Shown piece after piece: positions 42,374 to 50,782 of a stretch of DNA of 64,000 bases (positions are counted from its first letter, which is position 1; every line of letters begins with the position of its first letter). Made by a program: the position numbers and the translations under genes. Source of the stretch: Polaromonas sp. (lineage in GTDB: Bacteria > Pseudomonadota > Gammaproteobacteria > Burkholderiales > Burkholderiaceae); NCBI GenBank assembly GCA_013823505.1, contig PNMH01000006.1:1-64000 (forward strand), written 5' to 3'. A model generated the notes under the pieces. The model worked only from the letters and a program-made list of their open reading frames with translations, was not told where the DNA came from and made no database searches.

Positions 42374-43285
42374 ATGGCCATGAACCTGCCCATGCCCGGC
42401 AAGCGCTTCGTCATCGGCGTGCCCTATGTCTGGCTGTTTGTCTTTTTCCTCCTGCCCTTCCTGATCCTGCTGTACATCAGCTTCGTGGACATGGGCGAGA
42501 GCATCCACCCGTTCAAGCCGATCTGGGACAGCCAGACCGGTCTGCTCAGCCTCAAGTACGAGAACTACTGGACCATCTTCCGCGACGAAGGTGGCGTGCT
42601 GTTCAAGACCATCTATATCGAGGCCTACCTGCGCTCGATCTGGTACGCGCTCTGGACGGCCGTGCTGTGCCTGGTGTTCGGCTACCCGTTCGCCTACTTC
42701 ATCGCGCGTTCGCCGGCCAGCGTGCGCCCGGCGCTGCTCATGATGGTGATGCTGCCGTTCTGGACTTCGTTCCTGCTGCGCGTCTACGCGTGGAAAGGCA
42801 TCCTGGCCGACCAGGGCGTGCTCAACCAGCTGCTGATGGCCGTGGGCATCACGAGTGAGCCCATCCTCATGCTCTACACCAACGTCTCCATGCTGGTGGG
42901 CATGACCTACGTGTACCTGCCGTTCATGATCTTGCCGCTCTACGCGACGCTGGTGAAGATGGACTTCCGCCTGCTGGAGGCCGCCTACGACCTGGGCACC
43001 ACGCCGTTCAAGGCCTTCTGGCTGATCACCGTGCCGCTGTCCAAGGCCGGCATCGTGGCCGGCTTCATGCTTGTGTTCATTCCTTCGGTGGGTGAGTTTG
43101 TGATTCCCTCGCTGCTGGGCGGGCCGGAGAACATCATGATCGGCCGCGTGGTCTGGGACGAGATGTTCACCAGCAACAACTGGCCGCGCGCCACCGCGCT
43201 GGCCGTGGTGATGATTGCGCTGATCGTCGTGCCGCTGGCGATCTACTACCACTACACCGGCGAAGCCGCCGAACCCCGCAAGTGA
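42374..43285 (+). CDS. potH: Putrescine ABC transporter permease PotH
   Basis: A 303-residue inner-membrane protein with six predicted helices and the ABC permease EAA motif (LLEAAYDLGTTPFKAFWLITVPLSKAGIVAG). The extended N-terminus KRFVIGVPYVWLFVFFLLPFLILLYISF is typical of PotH/PotB. It starts 2 bases after the potG stop and is followed within 8 bases by potI, so the three are translated together. Confidence 0.93.
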   Translation: MAMNLPMPGKRFVIGVPYVWLFVFFLLPFLILLYISFVDMGESIHPFKPIWDSQTGLLSLKYENYWTIFRDEGGVLFKTIYIEAYLRSIWYALWTAVLCLVFGYPFAYFIARSPASVRPALLMMVMLPFWTSFLLRVYAWKGILADQGVLNQLLMAVGITSEPILMLYTNVSMLVGMTYVYLPFMILPLYATLVKMDFRLLEAAYDLGTTPFKAFWLITVPLSKAGIVAGFMLVFIPSVGEFVIPSLLGGPENIMIGRVVWDEMFTSNNWPRATALAVVMIALIVVPLAIYYHYTGEAAEPRK

Positions 43286-43293
43286 GGCCGAGC

Positions 43294-44154
43294 ATGAAAC
43301 CCTTCCTCGAAAAACACTTCGGCAAGTTCTGGCTGGCGCTGGTCTACCTGTTTCTGTACCTGCCGCTGTTCTTCATGATCGTGTTCAGCTTCAACAGCAC
43401 ACGGCAGGACGCCAACTTCACCGGCTTTTCGCTGCGCTGGTACGAAGCGCTCACGCGCGATACCAAGATCGTCGAGGGCTTCTGGCTGTCGCTCAAGATC
43501 GCGGCCGTCACCGGCGTGCTCTCCGCCGTGCTCGGCACCTTCGCGGCGTTTGTGCTCGTGCGCTACCGCCGCTTCCCGGGCCGCACCGTGTTCAGCGGCA
43601 TGGTCAACGCGCCGCTGGTGATGCCCGAGGTGGTGATCGGCCTGTCGCTGTTGCTGCTCATGGTGGGTGCGCAGAACGCGTTTGGCTGGCCCGAACGCGG
43701 CATGCTCACCATCATCCTGGGCCACACGCTGCTGGGCATGGCCTACGGCATGGTGGTGATCCAGAGCCGGCTGATGGAGATGGACCGCGCCATCGAGGAG
43801 GCGGCCATGGACCTCGGCGCCAAGCCGCTGCAGGTGTTCTTTCTCGTCACGTTGCCCAACATCTTCCAGGGCATCCTCGCGGCCTTTTTGCTGGCGTTCA
43901 CGCTGTCCTTCGATGACGTCGTGATCTCCGAGTTTCTCTCAGGCCCCGGGGTGAACACGCTGCCGCAGGTGATCTTCGGTTACGCGCGGCGCGGCATCAA
44001 CCCGACCATTTATGCGGCGGCCACGTTGCTGATCGTCACGGTGACCATCGGCATCGTGGCGTATGCGGTGTGGGTGGCGCGATCCACGCGCAGGCGCGAG
44101 CGGGAGATCGCGGCGGCCACGCGGGCCGAGCTGGTGGCACTGAACCCGAACTGA
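43294..44154 (+). CDS. potI: Putrescine ABC transporter permease PotI
   Basis: A 286-residue permease with six helices and the EAA loop AIEEAAMDLGAKPLQVFFLVTLPNIFQGILAA. The N-terminus FWLALVYLFLYLPLFFMIVFSFN and the central SFDDVVISEFLSGPG match PotI/PotC. It completes the transporter. Start ATG 43294 is used; a GTG 12 bases earlier overlaps the potH stop. A gap of 119 bases follows, where the puuC promoter may be. Confidence 0.92.
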   Translation: MKPFLEKHFGKFWLALVYLFLYLPLFFMIVFSFNSTRQDANFTGFSLRWYEALTRDTKIVEGFWLSLKIAAVTGVLSAVLGTFAAFVLVRYRRFPGRTVFSGMVNAPLVMPEVVIGLSLLLLMVGAQNAFGWPERGMLTIILGHTLLGMAYGMVVIQSRLMEMDRAIEEAAMDLGAKPLQVFFLVTLPNIFQGILAAFLLAFTLSFDDVVISEFLSGPGVNTLPQVIFGYARRGINPTIYAAATLLIVTVTIGIVAYAVWVARSTRRREREIAAATRAELVALNPN

Positions 44155-44273
44155 GGGGCGCGACCGGGGTCACTGGATCGCTGTGGGTGAGGGCAAGTGG
44201 ATGCTCTGCGGCCCGGGTTTCGGGCGTAGCATGAGGCCACTTGCGGCTTCCCGCACACCCGAGACACCGACCC

Positions 44274-45743
44274 ATGACCACCCCGACCTTCGACGGCCGC
44301 GCCTTCATCAACGGCGAACGCATCTCTGCGCGCGACGGCCAGACCTTTGACTGCATTTCACCCGTTGACGGCCGCCTGCTGACGGCGGTGGCGCGCTGCG
44401 GTGAGGCCGACATCGACGCCGCCGTGGCGGCCGGACGTGCCGCGTTTGAAGACTGCCGCTGGAGCGGCCTGGCGCCCGCGCACCGCAAGCGGATCATGAT
44501 CAAGTTCGCTGAGCAGCTCACCGCGCACGCCGACGAACTGGCGCTGACCGAGACGCTGGACATGGGCAAACCCATCAAGTACGCCAAGGGCGTGGACGTG
44601 AACAGCGCGGCCAACTGCATCCGCTGGTATGGCGAGGCGGTGGACAAGGTGTACGACGAGATCGCACCCACGGGGCGCAATGCGCTGGCACTCATCACGC
44701 GCGAGCCGGTGGGCGTGGTGGGCGTGATCGTGCCCTGGAACTACCCCATGATCATGGCGGCCTGGAAGATCGCGCCCGCGCTGGCCGCCGGCAACTCGGT
44801 GGTTTTGAAGCCTTCCGAGAAAAGCCCGCTCACCGCGCTGCGCCTGGCCGAGCTGGCCCTGGCCGCTGGCATCCCGCCTGGTGTCTTCAACGTGGTGCCC
44901 GGTTACGGCCCCGAGGCCGGCAGCCCGCTGGCGCTGCACATGGACGTGGACTGCATCGCCTTCACGGGCAGCACCCGCGTGGGCAAGCAGATCCACGTGA
45001 TGGCCGGGCAGAGCAACCTCAAGCGCGCCTGGACGGAGCTGGGCGGCAAGTCGCCCAACATCGTGTTCGCGGACTGCCCCAACCTCGACCGCGCGGTGGA
45101 AGCCGCCGTGGGCAGCATCTTCTTCAACCAGGGCGAGAGCTGCAACGCACCGTCGCGCCTGTTCATCGAAGCCTCGATCAAGGACGCGTTTCTGGAAAAG
45201 GCCCTGAAACTGGTGCCGCAGTACCAGCCCGGCAACCCGCTGGACAAGGCCACGGTCATGGGCGCCATCGTTGACAAGGTGCAGATGGACACGGTGCTGC
45301 GCTACATCGAGTCGGGCAAGAGCGAAGGCGCCACGCTGCTGGCCGGTGGCGAGGCTTCGATGCCGGTGGCTGGCGGCAATTACGTGCTGCCCACGATCTT
45401 TGACGGCGTGACGCCGCAGATGACGATCGCCCGCGAGGAGATCTTTGGCCCGGTGCTTTCGGTGCTGAGCTTCACCGACGCGGCCGAGGTGGTGCGCGAG
45501 GCGAACAACAGCGTGTACGGCCTGCAGGCGGCCGTGTGGACCAGCGACATCAACAAGGCACACGGCGTGGCGCGCGCGCTGCGCGCCGGCACGGTGCACG
45601 TGAACCAGTACGACGAGGACGACATCACCGTGCCGTTTGGTGGTTTCAAGCAGAGCGGGGTGGGGCGCGACAAGTCGCTGCACGCGTTCGACAAGTACAC
45701 CGAGACCAAGACCACCTGGATTCGCATCGACAGCCCGGTTTAA
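44274..45743 (+). CDS. puuC: Aldehyde dehydrogenase of putrescine catabolism
   Basis: A 489-residue NAD(P)+ aldehyde dehydrogenase: VPWNYPMIMAAWKIAPALAAGN and the LELGGKSPNIVF catalytic Glu region, then the catalytic Cys in FFNQGESCNAPSR, and EEIFGPVLSVLSF. PuuC oxidises gamma-glutamyl-aminobutyraldehyde (and related amino-aldehydes) to the acid. The neighbouring transaminase and GabT-like gene fit this step. The start is chosen from position 44274 (MTTPTFDGRAF). Confidence 0.9.
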   Translation: MTTPTFDGRAFINGERISARDGQTFDCISPVDGRLLTAVARCGEADIDAAVAAGRAAFEDCRWSGLAPAHRKRIMIKFAEQLTAHADELALTETLDMGKPIKYAKGVDVNSAANCIRWYGEAVDKVYDEIAPTGRNALALITREPVGVVGVIVPWNYPMIMAAWKIAPALAAGNSVVLKPSEKSPLTALRLAELALAAGIPPGVFNVVPGYGPEAGSPLALHMDVDCIAFTGSTRVGKQIHVMAGQSNLKRAWTELGGKSPNIVFADCPNLDRAVEAAVGSIFFNQGESCNAPSRLFIEASIKDAFLEKALKLVPQYQPGNPLDKATVMGAIVDKVQMDTVLRYIESGKSEGATLLAGGEASMPVAGGNYVLPTIFDGVTPQMTIAREEIFGPVLSVLSFTDAAEVVREANNSVYGLQAAVWTSDINKAHGVARALRAGTVHVNQYDEDDITVPFGGFKQSGVGRDKSLHAFDKYTETKTTWIRIDSPV

Positions 45744-45753
45744 GGAGACCACC

Positions 45754-47061
45754 ATGAACGCCATGAACGCCATGAACGACATCAAGACCGACAGCACCAA
45801 CGCCGCCTGGCACCAGCGCCGGCTCGACGCCACACCGCGCGGTGTGGGCGTGATGGGTGACTTCTTCATCGACAAGGCGAAGAACGCCGAGTTCTGGGAC
45901 ATCGAGGGCCGCCGCTTCATCGACTTTGCGGGCGGCATCGCGGTGCTCAACACCGGCCATGTGCATCCCAAGGTGCAGGCCGCCATCGCAGCGCAGTTGC
46001 AGCGCTTCACGCACAGCTGCTACCAGGTCGTGCCCTACACCGAGTACGTGGCGCTGGCCGAGCGCATCAACGCCATCGTGCCGATCGACGGCCCGGTGAA
46101 GACCGCGTTTTTCTCCACCGGCGCCGAGGCGATTGAGAACGCGATGAAGATCGCGCGCTACAGCACCGGGCGCACCGGCGTCATTGCGTTTGGCGGTGCG
46201 TTTCACGGCCGCAGCATGTTCTCGGTCGCTCTCACCGGCAAGGTGCAGCCCTACAAGGCCGGCTTCGGCCCGTTCCCGCCCGAGATTTACCACGTGCCGT
46301 TTCCGTGCCACTGCGCGTCGCTGGACGACACCAAGCACGCGATGGAGCAGCTCTTCAAGTGCGACATCGAGCCCAGCCGCGTGGCGGCCATCGTGTTCGA
46401 GCCGGTGCAGGGCGAGGGCGGCTTCAACCCCATCCAGCCAGCGGCCGTGAAGTGGCTGCGCGAGCTGTGCGACCAGCACGGCATCCTGCTGGTGGCCGAC
46501 GAGGTGCAAACCGGCTTTGCGCGCACCGGCAAGATGTTTGCCATGGAGCACTACGGCGTGAGCCCCGACCTCATGACCATGGCCAAGAGCATGGCCGGTG
46601 GCACCACGCTCTCGGCCGTCTCAGGCAAGGCCGCCATCATGGACGGCCCGGCGCCGGGCGGTCTGGGCGGCACGTACGCTGGCAACCCGCTGGCCATCGC
46701 CGCGTCGCACGCGGTGCTGGATGTGATGGCGGAGGAGCGCCTGCCCGAGCGCGCGCAGAAGCTGGGCGACCAGCTCATTGGCCACTTGATCGCGCAGCGC
46801 GCCGTGTACCCCCAGCGCATGGGCGACGTGCGCGGTCTGGGTGCCATGGTGGCCTGCGAGTTCATCGACGCGAAAGGTGCGCCCGACGCTGACACCACGA
46901 AGAAGGTGCAAACGGCGGCGCTCAAGCGCGGCCTGTTGCTGCTGACTTGCGGCGTGTACGGCAACGTGATCCGTTTCCTCTTCCCGCTGACCATTGAAGA
47001 CAGCGTGTTCGCGGAAGGCCTGGCCAAGTTTGACGCTGCGCTGGCCGAGGTGTTGGTTTGA
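45754..47061 (+). CDS. gabT: 4-aminobutyrate aminotransferase (GabT-like)
   Basis: A 435-residue class III aminotransferase. Seen are DFAGGIAVLNTGHVHPKV, FFSTGAEAIENAMKIAR, IAFGGAFHGRSMFSVALTGKVQPYKAGFGPFPPEIYHVPFP, FEPVQGEGGFNPI, LLVADEVQTGFARTGKMFAMEHY and the PLP-Lys in MTMAKSMAGG. These are close to GabT. It converts GABA to succinate semialdehyde. The TAA of puuC is part of the TAAGGAG ribosome site. The gene begins with a threefold ATGAACGCC-type repeat (45754-45780), so three starts are possible. Confidence 0.91.
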   Translation: MNAMNAMNDIKTDSTNAAWHQRRLDATPRGVGVMGDFFIDKAKNAEFWDIEGRRFIDFAGGIAVLNTGHVHPKVQAAIAAQLQRFTHSCYQVVPYTEYVALAERINAIVPIDGPVKTAFFSTGAEAIENAMKIARYSTGRTGVIAFGGAFHGRSMFSVALTGKVQPYKAGFGPFPPEIYHVPFPCHCASLDDTKHAMEQLFKCDIEPSRVAAIVFEPVQGEGGFNPIQPAAVKWLRELCDQHGILLVADEVQTGFARTGKMFAMEHYGVSPDLMTMAKSMAGGTTLSAVSGKAAIMDGPAPGGLGGTYAGNPLAIAASHAVLDVMAEERLPERAQKLGDQLIGHLIAQRAVYPQRMGDVRGLGAMVACEFIDAKGAPDADTTKKVQTAALKRGLLLLTCGVYGNVIRFLFPLTIEDSVFAEGLAKFDAALAEVLV

Positions 47062-48386
47062 CATTGGATGAGCGCATCCAGGCCCTGCGCGCCCAGGGTA
47101 TCCACTCGGTGCTCACCACCTTCACCGACCTGCCCGGCGGCCCCAAGGGCAAGCTGGTGCCCCTCGACGGCCTGCCCGGTGCGGTGAGCAGCGGGGCGGG
47201 ATTTTCCGGCCCCAGCATCAGCGGCACCGGCCTGCCGCGCATGGGTGCGCGCAGCGAGTACATGGGCCGTGTGGTGCCCGAGAGCCTGCGCCCGCTGCCC
47301 TTCATGCCCGGCGTGGCCCACGCGGTGTGCGACGGCTTTGCCGGCGGCGAGCCGCTGGACACCTGCTCGCGCCAGGTGCTCAAGCGCCAGGTGGAACGGC
47401 TCAAGGCGCGTGGCTGGACGCTGTGGGTCGGCATCGAGCCCGAGTTCTTCCTGCTCAACCGCAACAACCAAGGCCGCTGGCAGGTGGCCGACGCGTTGGA
47501 CGCGCACGCCAAACCCTCGTACGACCTGCAGGCCATCGGCCGCAACTTCGCCTTTCTGGACGCGATGCGCCAGACCCTCACCGCACTCGGCTTCGGGCTG
47601 CAGCAGATCGACCACGAAGACGCGTGCGGCCAGTACGAGATCAACTACCAGCACGACGACGCGCTGGCCGCGGCCGACCGCTACCAGCTCTTCAAACTCA
47701 CGGCGCAGGCCGTGGCAGCGCAACACGGCACCGTGTTCTCCACCATGCCCAAGCCGCTGGCGCACGCGCCGGGCAGCGGGCTGCACTTCCACCTGAGCTT
47801 GACGGACGCCGATGGTCGGGCGGTGATGGCCGACGCCAACGGCGCGCTGGGTCTGAGCAGCATCGGCCACCAGTTCGCCGCCGGGCTGCTGCACCACGCC
47901 GATGCGCTCGCCGCCCTGTGCGCGCCCACCGTCAACAGCTACAAGCGCCTGGCAGCCAGCCGCAGCGCCTCGGGTACCACCTGGTCGCCGGTGTGGAAGT
48001 CCATGGGCGACAACAACCGCACCTGCCTCGTGCGCACCGTGGCCGGGCGCATTGAATGGCGCCTGCCCGATCCCTCGTGCAACGTTTACGCCGCCATCGC
48101 CGGCACGCTGGCTGCGGGCCTCTCAGGCATCGAGCAGGCCTTGCCCGCCGCCAACCCTTGTGCGGACGATCTTTATGAGCTGCATGGGCGTGGTGAGGCC
48201 TTGCCCGAGCGGCTGCCGCGCGATTTGTTTGCCGCGCTGCAGGCGCTGGAGCACGACGCGCCGCTGCGCGCCGCCGTGGGCGAATCGTTCTGCGCCGAAT
48301 TCCTCGCGCTCAAACACGCCGAGTGGGCCAGTTACAGCCAGCAGGTGAGCGACTGGGAGCTGGAGCGTTACGGCAACGCGGCCTGA
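47058..48386 (+). CDS. Type III glutamine-synthetase-family ligase (GlnT-like)
   Basis: A 442-residue GS-fold enzyme different from PuuA: GIEPEFFLL, HEDACGQYEINY, HAPGSGLHFHLSL, CAPTVNSYKRL and VAGRIEWRLPDPSCNVY. This fits the GlnT/type III glutamate-ammonia ligase group, some members of which join glutamate to amines such as methylamine or other substrates. It starts at a TTG that overlaps the gabT stop (TTGA), so it is coupled to gabT. Its place at the end of the putrescine locus suggests either a gamma-glutamylation of another amine or ammonia recovery. Confidence 0.85.
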   Translation: MTLDERIQALRAQGIHSVLTTFTDLPGGPKGKLVPLDGLPGAVSSGAGFSGPSISGTGLPRMGARSEYMGRVVPESLRPLPFMPGVAHAVCDGFAGGEPLDTCSRQVLKRQVERLKARGWTLWVGIEPEFFLLNRNNQGRWQVADALDAHAKPSYDLQAIGRNFAFLDAMRQTLTALGFGLQQIDHEDACGQYEINYQHDDALAAADRYQLFKLTAQAVAAQHGTVFSTMPKPLAHAPGSGLHFHLSLTDADGRAVMADANGALGLSSIGHQFAAGLLHHADALAALCAPTVNSYKRLAASRSASGTTWSPVWKSMGDNNRTCLVRTVAGRIEWRLPDPSCNVYAAIAGTLAAGLSGIEQALPAANPCADDLYELHGRGEALPERLPRDLFAALQALEHDAPLRAAVGESFCAEFLALKHAEWASYSQQVSDWELERYGNAA

Positions 48387-48402
48387 TCAAGGCACCCCCC
48401 CG

Positions 48403-48459
48403 CGCCGCCTGCGGCGTCACCCCCTCCAGGGGGCGCACCCTGCGGCCTGGCAAAGCCAG
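48403..48459. repeat. Triple hairpin REP-like element
   Basis: Three adjacent perfect hairpins are seen: CGCCGC-CT-GCGGCG (48403-48416), CCCCC-TCCA-GGGGG (48420-48433) and CTGGC-AAA-GCCAG (48447-48459). The sequence style is of a widespread Comamonadaceae intergenic repeat. It lies between the GS-like gene and the kinase-like gene. A possible transcript-end or protein-binding role is inference. Confidence 0.55.
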
Positions 48460-48497
48460 TTCCGCGGGTGCTCTGGCTTTCGGGATAATCCGGCTGC

Positions 48498-49253
48498 TTG
48501 AACACCCCCGCCGCCACTGCCGCCCCCACCGCGTCTGCCAAGACCTGGACCAAGACCGCCGACCGGCCGCTGCGCAGCTGGCGCAAATCCGCCAGCATCT
48601 GGGTGTTTGCGCATTTCGTGGGCGTGCCCGTGCCGTGGCACGCCGTGCGCCAGACCGATGGTGCCGACCTGCTGGCCTTTGAGCACCAGCGCCTGCTGGC
48701 CCTGGCGGCCGCTGGCGAGCGCGTGCCCACCGTGCTCGCCTTTGATGGTTTTTCGCTCACCACCAGCGACATCGGTGACACGCTGGACCACGTCTTGCAC
48801 CGTTCGCCAGAGGCTGTGCGCCTGGCGCTGATGTGCGCCGCCAGCGCCGACCTGGCCGCCTTCCACACGCGCGGCCACTGGCACGGCGGCGCGCAGACCC
48901 GCAACCTCACCTGGAACGGCGAGCACTTCGCCCGCCTCGATTTTGAAGAGCGCCTGCAACCCGGCATGGCGCTGGCCACGGTGCAGGTGTACGACGCGCT
49001 GCAGTTGCTGCTGTCGCTGGCGCGGTACCTGCAGCCGCTCGGCCCCGACGCCGTGCGCGCAGTGCTTCAGGCCTATGCCGACGCGGGCACTGGCGGTGCG
49101 GCGTTGCGCGACTTCATCGTGCACCTGCTGCCACGTCTGGGCTGGGTGTCCAGGCTGGCGGCGTGGTCACCCCGGCTGGATGGCTCGCGCGAACTGATGC
49201 GGTTGCGAACGGTGCTCGAAGGCATGAAGGCGTTTGTCGCGCGGGGCGACTGA
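48498..49253 (+). CDS. Small protein-kinase-like protein (Kdo/BUD32 type)
   Basis: A 251-residue protein starting at a TTG (48498). It has kinase-like elements: a central acidic ATP region (FEHQRLLALAAAGERVPTVLAFD), catalytic loop HGGAQTRN (H129-N136) and the metal-binding DFE (148-150). This is the short APH/BUD32/lipopolysaccharide-kinase form. No membrane segment is visible. The substrate is unknown; sugar, lipid A-core or a protein are possible. It is followed at 88 bases by the SWIB gene. Confidence 0.7.
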   Translation: MNTPAATAAPTASAKTWTKTADRPLRSWRKSASIWVFAHFVGVPVPWHAVRQTDGADLLAFEHQRLLALAAAGERVPTVLAFDGFSLTTSDIGDTLDHVLHRSPEAVRLALMCAASADLAAFHTRGHWHGGAQTRNLTWNGEHFARLDFEERLQPGMALATVQVYDALQLLLSLARYLQPLGPDAVRAVLQAYADAGTGGAALRDFIVHLLPRLGWVSRLAAWSPRLDGSRELMRLRTVLEGMKAFVARGD

Positions 49254-49341
49254 TCGGCTCACCGCGCTGGCCCGGTGGCAGCTGGTTACAAGCAATTCAG
49301 AAGCGAGGCCTAGAATCGCCGTTTCAACTGAAGAGCCTTCC

Positions 49342-49602
49342 ATGACGACCACCGCCAAAAAGCCATCCGCCTTCAACCGTGCCCTCAAGCCCAGCGCCGA
49401 GCTGGCCGCCGTGATCGGTGCGACGCCGCAACCCCGCACCGAAGTGGTGAAGCTCATGTGGGAATACATCAAGGCCAACAACCTGCAGAACCCGAAGAAC
49501 AAGCGAAACATCCTGGCCGACGCCAAGCTCAAGGCCGTCTTCGGCAAGGATGAAGTCACCATGTTCGAGATGACCGGGCTTGTGGGCAAACACCTGAGCT
49601 GA
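49342..49602 (+). CDS. SWIB/MDM2 domain protein
   Basis: An 86-residue protein made of a single SWIB/MDM2 domain with a short basic N-terminus (TTTAKKPSAFNRALKPSAELAAVIG). Core features are RTEVVKLMWEYIKANNLQNPKNKRNILADAKLKAVFGKDEVTMFEMTGLVGKHL. In eukaryotes SWIB is in chromatin remodelling; bacterial stand-alone forms are known in Chlamydiae and Burkholderiales, where a DNA or nucleoid role is proposed but not settled. Confidence 0.9.
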   Translation: MTTTAKKPSAFNRALKPSAELAAVIGATPQPRTEVVKLMWEYIKANNLQNPKNKRNILADAKLKAVFGKDEVTMFEMTGLVGKHLS

Positions 49603-49610
49603 ACAGACCC

Positions 49611-50381
49611 TCAGGTCTTGTAAGCCGCATCCAGCTTTTCCACCTTGCGCAGCAGCGCGGGCCAAGCCAGCTGGGAACCCAGCCCGGCGGTGGCCACGCG
49701 CATCACATCCGCCATGCCGGCCAGGATGGCGGGGTCGACCTGGGTGAGTTCGGTGCCGCCGGCCATCGCATCGATCTGGATGCGGCAGGTGTTCTCCAGC
49801 GTGTACATGGCCAGGAAAGCGTCGGAGATGGTCTTGCCCACGGTCAGCAGGCCGTGGTTGCGCAGCACCAGGTGGTTGGCTTTGCCCAGGTCGGCTTGCA
49901 GCCGCACCTTTTCTTCGGCCCGCAGGGCCACGCCTTCGTACGTGTGATACGCCAGCGAGGCGAGCACAAAGGTGCTTTGCTGGCTGATGGGCAGGATGCC
50001 GGCCTTCTGCGCGCTCACGGCCACGCCGGCGCGTGAATGGGTGTGCATCACGCAGCCGGCTTCGGGCCGCGCTTCGTGCACCGCGCTGTGGATCACAAAG
50101 CCGGCCGGGTTCACCGGGAAGGGCGAGTCCAGCAGCTTGTTGCAGCCCATGTCGACCTTGACCAGGCTGCTCGCCGTGATCTCGTCGAACATGAGGCCGT
50201 AGGGGTTGATGAGGAACTGGTGCTCACCGCCGGTGACCGAGTCGGGCAACTTGGCGCTGATGTGGGTGAAGACCAGATCGCTCCAGCCGTAGGCCGCCAC
50301 CAGCCGGTAGCAGGCGGCCAGATCGCAACGCAGCGCCCATTCTTCGGCGCTGACCACTTCTTTGAGGGACGGGATGTGCAT
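49611..50381 (-). CDS. Class II aldolase/adducin domain protein
   Basis: A 256-residue protein with the class II aldolase fold. Zn-binding His residues occur in MHTHSRAGVAVS and LVLRNHGLLTVGKTI, and the phosphate/substrate elements in VFTHISAKLP and NPYGLMFDEI are visible. Family members include fuculose-1-phosphate aldolase and ribulose-5-phosphate epimerase; many Burkholderiales paralogues have no known substrate. The start at 50381 (MHIPSLKEVV) is at a position where a longer frame upstream lacks similarity. Confidence 0.85.
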   Translation of the reverse strand: MHIPSLKEVVSAEEWALRCDLAACYRLVAAYGWSDLVFTHISAKLPDSVTGGEHQFLINPYGLMFDEITASSLVKVDMGCNKLLDSPFPVNPAGFVIHSAVHEARPEAGCVMHTHSRAGVAVSAQKAGILPISQQSTFVLASLAYHTYEGVALRAEEKVRLQADLGKANHLVLRNHGLLTVGKTISDAFLAMYTLENTCRIQIDAMAGGTELTQVDPAILAGMADVMRVATAGLGSQLAWPALLRKVEKLDAAYKT

Positions 50382-50484
50382 GGTGTGTCTCCTGGCGCGC
50401 CTCGACCCGGGCGCGAGCCCTGCACTGTATGCCGCCGGGGTGCGCCTGTCCTGTCCCTGCAAGGACAGACGCGCGCCCGAGGGC

Positions 50485-50676
50485 TCACTTCTTCATGGCG
50501 CAGGTGTTGAAGCCCAGCATGGCGTAGGGCGGGCACCAGCCCACCAGGCCGGTGAGCAGGGGCACCACGCCGATGTAGCCCCACAGGCCGACGGTGCCGG
50601 TGGCAGCGGCGGCGATCAGGGCCAGGCCGATGGTGATGCGAAGGGCGCGGTCGATGCCGCCGACGTTTTTGGTCAT
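50485..50676 (-). CDS. DUF2892 inner-membrane protein
   Basis: A 63-residue protein: short N-terminus (KNVGGIDRALR), a hydrophobic helix, a Gly/Trp turn (GTVGLWGYIG), a second helix, and CPPYAMLGFNTC near the end, the classical DUF2892 (YgaP C-terminal-like) arrangement. The two Cys are typical. Its function is not known; related domains are fused to sulfurtransferases. It is downstream of a CRP-like gene and has a perfect CRP-type site at 50754-50769, about 78 bases before its start, so its expression is likely controlled by that regulator. Confidence 0.85.
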   Translation of the reverse strand: MTKNVGGIDRALRITIGLALIAAAATGTVGLWGYIGVVPLLTGLVGWCPPYAMLGFNTCAMKK

Positions 50677-50753
50677 GGTGTTGCTCCGTTGACTGAAACC
50701 ACCGCAGAAACGGGTGGGGTGCAGCCATTGGACGCGCGCAAAGCCACGGGGTA

Positions 50754-50769
50754 TGTGACCTGGGTCACA
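50754..50769. promoter_or_regulatory. CRP-type operator before the DUF2892 gene
   Basis: TGTGACCTGGGTCACA is an exact match to the CRP consensus TGTGA-N6-TCACA and is a dyad with a two-base asymmetric centre. It lies between the crp-like stop (50783) and the DUF2892 start (50676). The adjacent regulator has the CRP-type recognition residues R-E-x3-R, which read such half-sites. Confidence 0.8.
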
Positions 50770-50782
50770 GAGCCGTTGGCGC

